Assembly (NCBI GenBank): GCA_023014485.1
Contig: JAJOZX010000938.1
Coordinates: 927,501-991,500 of the forward strand
Reading direction: 5' to 3'
Length of the DNA stretch: 64,000 bases
From: Bathynomus jamesi
Lineage: Eukaryota > Arthropoda > Malacostraca > Isopoda > Cirolanidae
In this document: positions 42,080 through 52,915 of the stretch, piece after piece
Layout: every line of letters starts with the position of its first letter
How positions within the stretch are numbered: the stretch's first letter is position 1
The notes under the pieces: generated by a model
What the model saw: only the letters and a program-made list of their open reading frames with translations
Told to the model about the DNA's origin: nothing
The model's database searches: none
Program-made: the position numbers and the translations under genes

Positions 42080-42652
42080 AATAAAAAAACAATTGGTAAC
42101 AGGAGCTCTTGGGGGGGGGTCGAGGATGAGTGTGTTGACGATTAATACCAGCTTGTGACATGCCAGCGTGTGATGCCAGAAATAAAATTAAAAAAAAAAA
42201 ATTAGACTAACATGAACGTAGATGTAGCTCGTAGAGTAAACTAACCCACTTTTTGTTTATCTTTACCTACTTTTTATTTTTTCTTATCCTCTCCTTACTT
42301 GCATGTCTGTAACTCTCTTTACTTGCATGTCTGTAGTTTGCATGGTATGACTGTGAGTTAAGACTGTGTTTGCATGGTTTGTAATTGTTCTTATTTACTT
42401 CTTTTCATCTTTCACCCCTTTCCTATTTTCTCCGACTATTTTTCTGACTTGTCGGCAGTGGCCGGCGGATGATGATTGGGAGTCTTTTTTTCTCTTTTTC
42501 TGAATGAATGTTAACCCATGAGTGATAGGTGTTGCTACTTACTGAACCCCTTATTCTCTTCGTTTAACCCCCTACTCTTTCTTTTCTATCGGGCTAACCT
42601 TAGAGTGGATCTTAGGGTCTTTGTTAGCCTTACCTTCTGTAGATCTGTAGAT
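42080..42652 (+). other. LINE B 3' untranslated region
   Basis: C/T-rich noncoding sequence with an A-run near 42190 and the CTGTAGAT repeat at 42636-42652. No other gene seen. Confidence 0.6.
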
Positions 42653-43663
42653 CTCTTATACCGGGCATAAAATAACCTAACCTAACCTAACCCGGTTTAA
42701 TCTAACCGGGCATAATATAACCTAAGCATAGACTAACCGGGTATATATACCTAACCTAGCGTAGCCTAACCGGGCGTAATATAACCTAACCTAGCATAGC
42801 TTAACCGGGCATAATATAATCTAACCTAGCGTAGCCTAACCTAGCGTAACCTAACCGGGCATAATTGAACCTAACCTAACCTAACCCAGTTTAATCTAAC
42901 CGGGCATAATATAACCTAATCTAACACAACTGAACCTAACCTGACCTAATTTAGTAATCAGAAACTTGTAGAGTTAAACATCGATAGAGGTGTGATATCT
43001 TTTAAGATTTCTTATAACAAGCAAATTTAGTGAACGTTACTTCGCAAGATCTTAATGGAAGACTCTTTCTCGTTTATAATTTAAATACCGAATTGTTCAT
43101 TCCGTCTAAGATCAATTTTTTCATCCCACCCTAGACCTACAGTTTAATGGGGAATCCGGACCTAACCAAATTGCTCATTCCGACGAAGGTCAAACTTTTC
43201 ACCCCACCCTAGACCTACGGTTTAACGGGGAATCCAACACCCTAGCGTTTTGTCATTCACCTCTTATACCGGACATAATATAACATAACCTAGCGTAGCC
43301 TAACCTGGAATAATATAACCTAAGCAAAGACTAACCGGGTATAATATAACCTAAGCATAGCCTAACGGGACATAATATAGCCTAACCTAGCGTAACCTAA
43401 CCGGTCATAATATAACCTAACCTAGCGTACCCTAACCGGGCATAGTATAACCTTACCTAACCTAATCCAGTTTAATCTAACTGGGCATAATATAACCTAA
43501 TCTAACACAACTGAACCTAACCTGACTTAATTTAATAATCCGAAACTTGTATCCGGACTCGGTAGAAGTGTGATATCTTTTTAGATTTCTTATAGCACGC
43601 AAATTTAATGAACGTTACTTCGCGAGATCTTAATGGAGGACTCTTTCTCGTTTATAATTTATT
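42653..43663. repeat. CCTAA-rich arrays 2 and 3 with duplicated flanks
   Basis: Two successive copies of a block of about 590 bp. Each has a CCTAA-rich array (42660-42950; 43258-43540) followed by about 125 bp starting 'gaaacttgta' and ending 'ctcgtttataattta' (42960-43085; 43548-43663). Between them are two SINE-tail segments (43100-43240). The array family is the same as at 37.5 kb. Confidence 0.75.
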
Positions 43664-44140
43664 TAGTAATCTCATTTTACCCTTTTATTTTGAGTTTTTC
43701 TTGGCCAAAAGTTTTTCTACATCGAAAAAAATTATGAAATGTAGAGCTTTTTTCTTTATATGGGCGTCTATTTATTAATGCTAGTCAGAACGTTTTGTTT
43801 TAAAATTTTACAGTTACGATCTGTACAGCGTTAATTTACATCGTAGAGAACATCATAACATTCGCTCTCCATTTATCACCCGGTTTTCGGATTAACTATT
43901 TCGGTTTAACATTTTCTTGCGTATTATTTTTCTTGTTATTCTAGCCAACTCCAGACAATTGTATTGAATCCAAGAGGACGTGTCTTTGTGATTAACGGTT
44001 AATATATACGACAATATAAAAAGTGTGTATAAAGTAACGCAAGTAAAGAGACAAATCCGATTTGAACTGATTTAAGCGAGTTTCAACTTGTTTTTTAAAT
44101 TATTGTACATTCTGTGAAAAGATTCAGTATAGGACTAAGC
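43664..44140. other. Noncoding sequence at the left side of Polinton copy 2
   Basis: No gene seen. The left terminus of the Polinton should lie here. A TATA-like 'caatataaaaag' (about 44012) could drive ORF W. Confidence 0.35.
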
Positions 44141-44341
44141 ATGTTAATTTCTCCTTTAAGGACCGATGCGGAATTTGATCGTGTTATAGCTACTTTTCGA
44201 GACAGTTTTGATGAAAGACAGATAGATGACGACGATTTGGAGGATTTACCGCGTAGCCAGCCCAGTGACCTGAATACCGAGGTCGAGAGATTGGCTCACA
44301 TACGGTCCAACGAATGCCAGGTCATCGAGGAACTAATGTAA
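44141..44341 (+). CDS. Polinton ORF W, copy 2 (small acidic protein)
   Basis: 66 residues from the ATG at 44141. It begins MLISPLRTDAEFD, then FRDSFDE, a very acidic DDDDLEDLP segment and the conserved RSNECQV-E-LM end. Intact here, broken in copy 1. Similarity between copies is highest at the two ends, which suggests past coding selection. The end ATGTAAGT could be a stop or a splice donor. No known family; position at the element edge, transcribed opposite to the capsid cluster. Confidence 0.5.
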   Translation: MLISPLRTDAEFDRVIATFRDSFDERQIDDDDLEDLPRSQPSDLNTEVERLAHIRSNECQVIEELM

Positions 44342-44569
44342 GTTTTTTGTTTTTTTTGTGGTAAGAACAAAACATATTGTATTTTCATTCAATTTATTAA
44401 ATGGTAGAAAGCATGTTTTAGTACAATTCGGCTTACAGAACTAGCGCCCGTTAAATAAGACTAACATTAATTGAGACATTTTACAGTTATAATTATATAT
44501 ATACACACAAACGTAAAACTTTACACAATATAGTTACAAATATGTATACACACACGTAAAACTTTACAC
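44342..44569. other. Polinton noncoding spacer, copy 2
   Basis: AT-rich. Contains a short tandem repeat with 'acgtaaaactttacacaata' at about 44510 and 44552. Confidence 0.5.
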
Positions 44570-45050
44570 AATAAAACGAGTGCGTACAAATGGAAACCTT
44601 TTTTTTATCTGTCTGCATGCCATTTCATCATTTATCTCAGTGTCACACGAATCGAATGATTTTTAAAAATTTATAAATCCCTTCCCACGTGACATGTGCA
44701 GGAGAAATGAAAGACAATACCTGCCACAAGTATTACTAAGATATCCTTGGAAACGGTAAGGATTCCAGACAATTTCAGGGACATGTAGCTGTTCGTTAAA
44801 TTGTACAACCACAGGGTCACTCCAGGGCTGAGTGCCGAGTGAATCAAAACAGTACATCCTTTCCCTTTTTTAAAATATATTGCAAACCAATGAATTCCCA
44901 CATTACCAACAATGTCGGTGTTGACGATAAGACACACCAATCTCTCGTAGTTGGCACATTCATTGTTTCATTCTTCGCAAACACACCGATAAATTTGGCG
45001 CTTGTGATTCGGTCACTTTTCAATACTCTCTGGATTGTATTTGCGTCCAT
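44570..45050 (-). pseudogene. PRO: Polinton cysteine protease, copy 2
   Basis: The ATG at 45050 overlaps the capsid gene stop (45013-45015). FIGVFAKNE, the His block GIHWFAIYF, WNPYRFQGYL and the Cys block NTCGRYCLSFLLH are all present and close together, without the MITE of copy 1. Frame changes near 44940 and 44690 and a late stop show decay. The Trp after the His, changed in copy 1, is kept. Confidence 0.75.
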
Positions 45051-46348
45051 TTTGAAAGTCTTTGACAACGTTCCGGTAGCGATCAACTTCTATTAGAACT
45101 TGTGATTCGAGGTACAAAATTACGCTAATAGGCGCGTCTATAGGGTTCGCGAATTCCAATCTGACTGAGATGTTCCCACTTTCTTGTGGACTTAAGTGTG
45201 TATTTACACCAGCAGATAAGACAAGGGTAATATCAAACGGGTAAAGGTTAAATTCTTCGACAAATTCTTTCTGCGTTACGCCAAACCCAAACTCGTCACA
45301 GCCACCGGCAATATAGGCCAGATTACTTTAAGCTCTCACGCAGAGCGGGAACACCGCGTCTGATGAGTAGTCCGTAACCATAGTCTCGCCTATTGCAACG
45401 CCATTTACATATAGAATTATATTTTTAAGGCCGAAATTCTCGAATTTAAGGGTGCTCTTTTTATATTTTCCATTCGTCGATGCGTGATCCTGCATTCTAA
45501 TTAATATCATTTTAGGTAGAGCTTCCAGGGCCACGTTTTCTAGCTGCTTCGAGGCCAACCCGGCGGGCACCGTGTATAGCTTGATCTGTACTCTGTTAAT
45601 TAGGTATTTTGCTGTTGCGTGTATTAAATTTTTTCAATTTCTACATATTTCAGGGAACTTACTTTCACTCGCCGTATACGCAGATCAGATATGTTTCCAT
45701 GATGTGAATCACAACGGGTTTTGCACCCTCTTCTTGATCAGGTCCAGATTTAAGCAGATCTCAGGACTAGTGCGGTTTAGTTTCATGTCGATGCCGTTTA
45801 TAAGCAGTTTCTCCTGGAACGTGAAGTCTGTATGAAGAAGTCCAAAACATTCGTATATCTTTTTTTAGAATTTTTAAATTTATCCTTTATACTACTTTCA
45901 TCTTTAGTCTGATAATAGCCTCGGCATTTAAAAATGTGTACTTCGCTTCTTTTGAAAAGTTGAGGACATTTTCCAGATAGGCTCGTAGGTGATAATAACC
46001 TATTCCTGCCGAGCTGTTAAACTGATTTAAATACACCTCACACTGGCTGAATATGGAGTGTAGAAAGTTGGTTTCAAGGTATGACGAGTAACTATCATCG
46101 TAGTCCGTTCCATCTGAATGGGCTATACGCAATTTAGCGTACATGTGCATGCAGCTTGGATCAAAAAAGTATGGGCCTGAGCTGGGTATCACGAATTCTA
46201 TAGGGGCACTCGGCGAACTAATTGTGCTTAATGGGTTAATTGTAATAAAGTCGCTATGCTCAATAGAAACCTGCATAGGGGGTATATCAAAACGGGACAG
46301 TTCCGAATTACAACATTGTGAGCTACACGGATGGATGAAACGCGCCAT
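45013..46348 (-). pseudogene. Polinton major capsid protein, copy 2
   Basis: The ATG at 46348 starts a frame with PPMQVS, EFVIPSSG, FLHSIFSQCEVYLNQ (absent in copy 1) and YHLRAYLE. After a frameshift near 45890, later segments carry KFENFGLKNIILY (45450) and FNLYPFDIT (about 45240), then VLIEVDR at the C-terminus. This is the fuller of the two capsid genes, about 440 codons, broken by four or more frame changes. Confidence 0.8.
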
Positions 46349-46428
46349 GACGAGTCAGAAATAGTGCCACCTCTCTCAGCAAGTAGTAATCACCCTATGA
46401 TTCGTAAGAGTAGTGTCCTCAGCTTATA

Positions 46429-46798
46429 TCAGTTAAAAAAATGATCAGCCATAGGCTTCATACGCTTAGAACATTTCTTTTTTGGTGTACTTTTACGTTT
46501 AGCGCCACGTGTTGATAACCCATTCTTCCTGACAGCCCTCTTCTTCTTTCCACCCTGACGCATTTTTCTCTTTGTATCTTTGATGATTTCGTTCCGTGTA
46601 TGTTTTAAATGTTTTATAGAGCTTCTTTAGCTCTTCTACCGTGTTAAAACCTGATTGTAACGCCTTCCTCGCGAGGTATCTAGCCCCCCTCTTCAACAAT
46701 GGGACAGCCGTGCGTAGTATGGTTGAAAAAATGGATCCAAGCCCACTACCACGCTGATATCTCACCCCTCGATAGACTGTGAAAGGCCTTCAGGTCAT
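46429..46798 (-). pseudogene. Small basic capsid-associated protein, copy 2
   Basis: Start ATG at 46798, overlapping the penton stop. The third codon is TGA, where copy 1 has CGA. It then has RYQRGSGLGSIFS, a hydrophobic stretch, ALQSGFNTVEELKKLY and, after a frameshift, a strongly basic tail (KKKRAVRKNG, KKKCSKRMK). Confidence 0.6.
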
Positions 46799-47668
46799 TA
46801 TAACTGAATGCGACGAAAGTGTAGCTTCACTGTTAAACTCCCATCACCGAATGGGAAATTTTTTCCCTCAATCGTTCTTATATATATTGAGATATTGGTT
46901 AATAGATTAGTCGCAACATTCACATAATGGGGGCTTGTCATATGTAATGCTCAAACTTTTCCCTCTATGGTTAGGAATGTGTACAATGCGCAGCAGGCGC
47001 ACCCGGGTGTCCCCAACAAATGGATGCTCCACGATATTGGTGTAAATATAGCACATGTCTGGGGATGGGTAGCTTTCACCCAACTCCTCCAATTTCAACT
47101 GATACATTAAGCTGTACAAGTCAGGTTGTGCCTCGTGAAAGGTATCTCTTTGGATAGCTGCACCACATCGACCCCTCGGCAACAGTTGTGAACAGCTCTT
47201 TGTCTTTAATATTTTTACTAAGCGTTGATTTTAACTTCAAAGTGCATGCAGGCGTGTCTATGTTTACGACTTAAAAAAGTAAATCGTTTGTCAGGTACGA
47301 CTTTTCAAGACTCTTGTTTAACCCCGTCACAATGTCCGTGGCTGTGTCATAATGACCGATTCCTAGTGTTACATTTGTACTATAGTACTGTACCTCTCCG
47401 AACAGGACTGATCGCATAGTATTGTCGAAGATTATGCCTAATTTTTCACACTCATCGACTCTTCTAAGGATCAGAAATATGATCTGCTCATTTTCAAGAG
47501 TTAAAAATTTGGTGGCTAGCTGGAATTAACAAACACCAACTTCGTACGAATCACGTTCCAACTCAATGGGCCAATGGAGTTCTGTTACAAAGTTGGCCAG
47601 AGTGTTGTTAGGATGTAGAGACAGAAAAAAGAGGAAGGGAGTGCGACATAGAAGTGGTTAGACGCCAT
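46798..47668 (-). pseudogene. Polinton penton / minor capsid protein, copy 2
   Basis: The ATG at 47668 gives MASNHFYVALPSS. The middle has DMCYIYTNIVEH and LLRIVHIPNHRG. It lacks the Penelope insertion and so shows the original reading across that site. Several frame changes. Confidence 0.75.
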
Positions 47669-47674
47669 GTTGCT

Positions 47675-49266
47675 GGTGGAATGGATGCCCGCGCCCTGAG
47701 TGTGCCGTCACAGGGAACCTCCATGGAAGATCAACCGCCAACAGCTTCGCATGAACCCCAACCGCGATCAAATTATAGGCTCCAAGTTCACTCACAAGAA
47801 CGTGTGGGAGCATCAGTATGATGCACGGATGGAAACAGATGGCCAGTACCGTGAAGAAATAAAGGCCATCAAACATTCAATGGTGTTGGAACCCCTCAAA
47901 TGCGGTGACAGCTTGTTTGGCGGGCGTACAAACCCATTCAAGCTATACTTTCCCCCTACGCCGGGGGTGAACCTCCATTACTATGACTTCTGTTCTTTAT
48001 ATCCCTACGTGATGAAGAACAATCCGTACCCCGTAGGTGCGCCAGAAAAACTGGTGGGCCTCACAATGCCAAACATCGAGGAGTTCTCAGCTAACTTGAG
48101 TGAGCGCTACTTTGGACTCTCTTCAGTAGACATGCTCCCCCCTCGCTATTTATGGATGCCGATCTTACTTGTTGTTACAGATCACAAGCTCATGTTTCCC
48201 CTGTGCGTGAAGTGCTCAGAGAAGAAAAATGGGGATTGTAATCATACAACCAATCAGGTTAAGATCAGAAGTGTATATACAAGCCCTGAGCTGGACCTAG
48301 GCATTCGCCATGGATACAGAATATTAAAGATACATGAAGTGTGGAGGTTTCAGAAGCTACCAACCTTTTCTCGCCACATATAAACGCTGTTTTGAAGGAT
48401 AAGGTAGAAGCATTGGGGTATCCGGGAGGAGTTGATACCGAAGATGAAAAAACGGCTTATATTCAGCGTTACTATGCCCATGAAAGTATGCAGCTTGACC
48501 GCGCTCAAAGTTTTAAGAATCCTGACAAGCGCTTTAGTGCAAAGTTGTGTCTGAACAGTCTTTGGGGAAAATTTGCGCAGAATACTGGCAAAGGGAACGT
48601 TCGTTTGGCACAAAGGTATAGTGAAGTCTGGGAATATACCAACGCTCCCGATAGAGGTTATGGAGATCGTGAATGTAGGTAATACATAATAAAGTACACC
48701 ACCGAGCTGGTCACAGATACCTCACGGGTTACAAACATACCTGTAGCCAGCTTCACAACGGCCTACGCCAGCATCAAGGTTTGGGGACTATGCACTCTCT
48801 TGGGCGGAGGGTGCTGTACGCTGACACAGATAGCGAAATATTCACAGAAGGGAGGGTGAATACATGCCTGCTATTGGGGAATTCCTCGAAGAGTTAACTG
48901 ACGAGATCAAGGATGAATATGGTGATGGTGCATACGCTGACTCATTTGTATCAACAGGGCCACAAACTTATGGGGTACGGCTGATGGTGGGGGAGAATTT
49001 GAAATATATCGTGAAGGCTAAGGATATCAGGCTTAACCATGCGAACCGACGAGTCGTTAACTTTGTCTCGTTGAAGGATCTCATGTGCTTGGAAGATGAG
49101 GGCAACAATCCACCCCAACTGACTGTGGGACCCACAATTTTCGGGCGCAGAAACTAGGGGTTGTAATGGAACTTAGGGGCTCGAAGGTATGCAGTAAAAC
49201 CTATAGGAAACGTTACCAGGTGCCTGGTACCTATGATAACGTACCGTTTGGACACCTTAATCCTTG
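47675..49266 (+). pseudogene. PolB: DNA polymerase B, 3' half, Polinton copy 2
   Basis: The palm, fingers and thumb of protein-primed PolB. Motif A DFCSLYP at about 47985; KLCLNSLWGKFAQN (motif B) at 48541; YADTDSEIF (motif C, two catalytic Asp) at about 48815; and the thumb segment with GIRLNYAN-type sequence (IRLNHANRR) near 49030. The end is VPFGHLNP. Frameshifts near 48350, 48680 and 48830-48860 break it. The 5' end is a deletion junction with the penton gene. Confidence 0.8.
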
Positions 49267-49269
49267 ATT

Positions 49270-49271
<2 letters not shown>

Positions 49272-49312
<41 letters not shown>
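49272..49312. repeat. (TA)n microsatellite
   Basis: TA run just after the PolB stop. Confidence 0.85.
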
Positions 49313-49315
<3 letters not shown>

Positions 49316-49476
49316 TGTGAACGATATGTTTATTTATTACATATATTTGTTTCAATTAGGTCTTCATTTTCTCCGTTGCGTGCGTGCGTGTGTACAATCC
49401 TAAGCTACGCCTACTGTAACATCGATCAAGTGACTCCTGCCGCTACCTGAGCATATCTCTATCCCTGTGTGCTCAG

Positions 49477-50344
49477 TTGGCTGCTGCAATTCCTGGAGCT
49501 CAGTCACGTATTTTCTCACGTAGACGAAAAATAGTGAAGGCTACTATTGATATTGCGTGTTCGACGTTTATAAAGTGGTATTCGGTAAAGTCGGAAAATG
49601 TGGTGAACCTGAAAGACTGCCTACCCCCTCCCCTTCCTTTGAGACTTTTAAGGATACATTGAATCGCGCGAGGGAACAAGATGTTCAAATACTCTATGGA
49701 AATTCTGGCGAGAGTATTGCCGGATTTCGCAGCACAAACGATATAATGGACTATGTTGTTGGGATAAACTGTATAAAAGCGTACATACACCGTGAGGTGA
49801 AAGAAACAACGCGTGCAGAAGAGAAGCAACGGATATGGAAAATGTCTTGTTGATGAGTGGTGTGACAGGCGGTATTATGTCATGCTGCATCATACCGAGT
49901 ACGCGTACCTGCGGCTGAGAATGTAAACCTTGTCATCATGGACAATCTGAAGTATTTTTGCCACTACATTCATATATATCATGTCGAGGTTCGCAGTGAG
50001 GTTGTGGCTAATGGCCTGTGTGAGTTTTTGATAGAATTAAGAGACCAGTATCGATTGTTAAACAAAAAGGATGTTTTTCTCAAATAGTGCGCCCGTTTGT
50101 GAATAAAATGTGTTTAGTTCGTGCAATTCCCCCTAAGCGAAAATGTCTGGTGCGCATTCTGGGGAGTAGGAGCGATAAAACATTAAAACCGATATTGTTT
50201 CATGTATCGGAAAATTTCTTAAAACACCTACCCAGTATAATGGGATACAAGTATTCACGTCGGAACAGCGCGGTACACGTTTCATCAGCTTATGGTGTGA
50301 CTCGCTCCTCCCGTCGAGCCGATCCCCCTACCCGTGGCTCATAG
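49477..50344 (+). pseudogene. Polinton accessory gene X, copy 2
   Basis: First gene after PolB. The upstream frame (49557-49853) holds FETFKDTLNRAREQDVQILYG, a helical region and a Lys/Glu-rich stretch before a stop. The later frame (from about 49995) gives GLCEFLIELRDQY and, from 50100, VNKMCLVR and CLVRILGSRSDKTLKPILF, shared with copy 1. An about 270-residue protein is implied, cut by two or three frameshifts. No known domain recognised. Confidence 0.55.
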
Positions 50345-50601
50345 TCATCTCAGAGTTTGAACCGACTGGACGTGCACTCCTTGAATACGATGGAACTTCC
50401 TTTGAGAAGCATTCTCAATGCTGCGTACGATGTGTCCGTGACGAAGTCATTGCGCGTGTTCAGGTGTGAAACCGGTACCATTAACTATGTACTTGAAACG
50501 ATTTACAGGCAAGCAAACTCTGGTAAACGTAATGTTATTTATTTAAGTGTTGAGATGAATAGAGTCTTCGTGATAGTTGAGAAGTGGGATGAAGACCGTT
50601 A

Positions 50602-51982
50602 TACGAGGGCCACTTAATATATTTTGCCCCACCTTTTTTCTTTCTTCCTAAGTTTCTTTGAAAGTTCCAGAAATTTTTGTACACAAATAGTTACATACCT
50701 TTTTTACAAGTTTTTATTTTTCCACACAGTCTCCATCCTTTTCTACGGCTTTCCTCCACCTCAAAACAAGGGCCTTTATTCCTTGCTGGTAAAAGTCCGC
50801 TGGGTTCCGCTGGAGATACCTCTTAACCTCCTTAACAATCTCATCGTCACTGAAACTTTCTTCCACGAATAGCATCCTTCATTGGCCCAAACAAATGGAA
50901 GTCTGAAGTTGCCAGATCCGGGCTGGATGGAGGGTGGGATAACACAGTCAATCGCATTTTTGTGATGGCTTCTCTTGTTTGCAAACTGTTGTGTGGTCTT
51001 GCGTTATCGTTCAAAAGAAGGACATCTTCCAGTTTTCTCTCCGGTCGAACTCGCTTTATCCGTCTCTGGAGTCTCTGTTGGGTAGCAATATATGCCTCTG
51101 AGTTGAATGTTTGTCCTTTCTTCATAATGTCCACCAGAATCACCCATTTCATGTCCCAGAAGATGGTGGCCAAAACATTTCCTGCAGAGGGAGCCATTTT
51201 TAACTTTTTCTTGAGTGGGGAGTCTGCGTGATGTCACTCCATGGATTGGCGTTTTGTTTCAGGCTCAAAGTGGTGTACCCAAGTCTCATCCCCAGTCACA
51301 ATTTGTGAAAGGAATCATCCCCCTTCTGTCCCGTCTCGAACCAACGACTCAAAAGCAATTTCTTTTCTTTAGACTTTGTGATCTTCAGTCAGTTCGCGAG
51401 GAACAAACTGTGAACACACTTTCGAGTATTCCATTGCTGAATTATCGTATTCACACTTCCTTCACTAATTCCTAGCTCTAGTGATAGCTCCTTGTATGTG
51501 ACGCGCCGATTTGATCGAATGATGCTGTTAGCACGTTGCACAGTGTGAGATGTCACAACCGATGCCGGGCGACCGCTGCGTGGCTCATCATCGAGGCTGG
51601 CTATCCCTCTCTCCGATGATCTCGCACGTTTAGACCAGTGTCCAACTGTGCTTCGATGAACAACAGCATCTCCGTAAGCGTTTTGTAGACGTTTGTGAAT
51701 ATTTCCATCTATTTCCTTCTCTGCGGTTAAGAACTCGAGAACAACTCTCTGTTTACGACGCACAACACTGTCAGACGCCATTTTCGAAACTGCGTTAACT
51801 ATCGGTTTTATACAAGGGCGTTTAAAAGCGGTTTTATACAAGGAGAGGAAGTTCAAACTGAAAACATCTGGTTATGTGAAGCGCAGAAAGTTCAAACTTA
51901 CGGCCCAAAAGACATTTCAGTCCTATGGCCTATTATATAGCTAAGAAAAAGGGGTGGGTCAAAATATATTGAGTGCCCCTAG
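50602..51982 (-). mobile_element. Mariner transposon (DD34D), in gene Y
   Basis: Flanked by TA on both sides (50600-50601 and 51983-51984). The inverted ends share 'aatatattttg-ccc' and GGGC-ACT. About 1.38 kb with a nearly full transposase on the minus strand. Confidence 0.85.
50714..51781 (-). pseudogene. Mariner transposase (DD34D), nearly complete
   Basis: The ATG at 51781 begins MASDSVVRRKQRVVLEFLTAE; the helix-turn-helix region follows with RSTVGHWSKRAR and, near 51530, RRVTYKELSLELGIS. The second half has NDNARPHNSLQTREAI (second Asp) and PPSSPDLATSDFHLFG (third Asp), 34 residues apart. The C-terminus ends at a stop at 50714. Frameshifts near 51390 and 51200 break the middle. The family typically has about 345 residues, as implied here. 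Confidence 0.8.
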
Positions 51983-52486
51983 TAAAATACCTGCAGGTGT
52001 AGGTACAAGAAGAGAACAGGTTAGTGATGCCCCCTCAATGCCGTTGTTTGTACGTTGTGTATAAATAACGATGAGCCATGCATTGATATACGACTGCTGT
52101 GGAAGAATGCATCTGCTAATAACGTTCTTGTCCCTACGTGAAACCGATTCATCCTCGACAGAATATTTGAAATCGTCGGACTCCGCAAGCTGAAGCCTAT
52201 ATTAGACGCACGTGTTACGGATATGATATATTTTGACGCTGTTCTTAAATACGCATACACCGCTCTGCTCGACGGATTTATCGAATGTAGGAATGAACAA
52301 GGCGAGAATGGTCTAGAGCTGGATGCTTATTTAAAAGTTGAGACTCTTCGAAATATCCCGAACTTTGGTACAAAGGACTTGAGCGGTATAAAGCAGAGCT
52401 CGCCTACACTGTTCACCATGAAGAGTTGTATATGTATATAATGAGTAGCTGTCGTTACGACTTGGAAGATTATTTTAATTGCCGCT

Positions 52487-52836
52487 ATGCAGAGTGAAGA
52501 AGAGTTCACCATTGAAAAGCTCGGGGCGGTAAGAAAAAACCATCGATTGAAAAGGAGTGTTTATAAACTTGTATTTAATAATGACGTGATTGCTAACGAT
52601 GCCCTCTTTGTGCGTGCTTTTGAGGTATCATAGCTGTGTTTAAAGTTAACTTACCAACCGAAGGTAAAGTGTGCACAAAAATAGTATTGAAAGATATGAA
52701 AGCTATTTATCTCGAGTATAGTTATCCCTATAACTTGAGCGGTGAAATAATGTTGAATCGTATTTACCGCGTAGTACAAAGCAATAATGATGTGACTGTA
52801 GACTCGATTACGTGTGAGTTTAGTGTTTTCGGTTAG
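52487..52836 (+). pseudogene. Polinton accessory gene Z, copy 2 (fuller)
   Basis: The ATG at 52487 overlaps gene Y by 11 nt. The N-terminal half has EEFTIEKLGAV and SVYKLVFNNDVIANDAL; after one frameshift near 52628 it continues KVCTKIVLKDMKAIYLEYSYP and SCEFSVFG-type ends. About 115 residues. It is the last gene of the element. No known family. Confidence 0.6.
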
Positions 52837-52915
52837 CGCAGTAGAACATAAAGTATTTTGATGTATATTTATTTTCAATATATTTAAGTATTTAATATAA
52901 TTGTGTGTATATATA

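Larger units (their letters stand above)
38037..42652 (+). mobile_element. LINE B: near full-length CR1-type retrotransposon
   Basis: Lies between 'gttttgtcattc' on the left and 'cttataccgggcata' on the right. The neighbouring array has these joined without an insert at 43250-43270, which defines the insertion. It has a 5' tandem-repeat leader, two ORFs, and a 3' end of short CTGTAGAT repeats, as CR1 elements often have in place of poly(A). About 4.6 kb. Confidence 0.8.
50390..52497 (+). pseudogene. Polinton accessory gene Y, copy 2, split by a mariner
   Basis: The ATG at 50390 begins MELPLRSILNAAYDVSVT. The frame runs to the mariner at 50602 and resumes at 51985 with PAGVGTRRE in register with copy 1, then decays. 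The end SSCRYDLEDYFNCRYA matches copy 1. Removing the mariner would leave one TA, as expected for a clean insertion. Function unknown. Confidence 0.6.
44000..52860. mobile_element. Maverick/Polinton copy 2, with internal deletion
   Basis: ORF W, then minus-strand protease, capsid, small protein and penton, then plus-strand PolB 3' half, X, Y and Z. At 47.67-47.70 kb the penton start is joined directly to the middle of PolB, so integrase, unnamed gene, ATPase and the PolB 5' half (about 4 kb) are deleted. A DD34D mariner lies in Y. Exact termini not found. Confidence 0.85.

Noticed and set aside
37500..43560. CRISPR-like array of repeats and spacers
   Set aside because: Repeats are diverged and contiguous satellites without unique equal spacers, and the DNA is eukaryotic.
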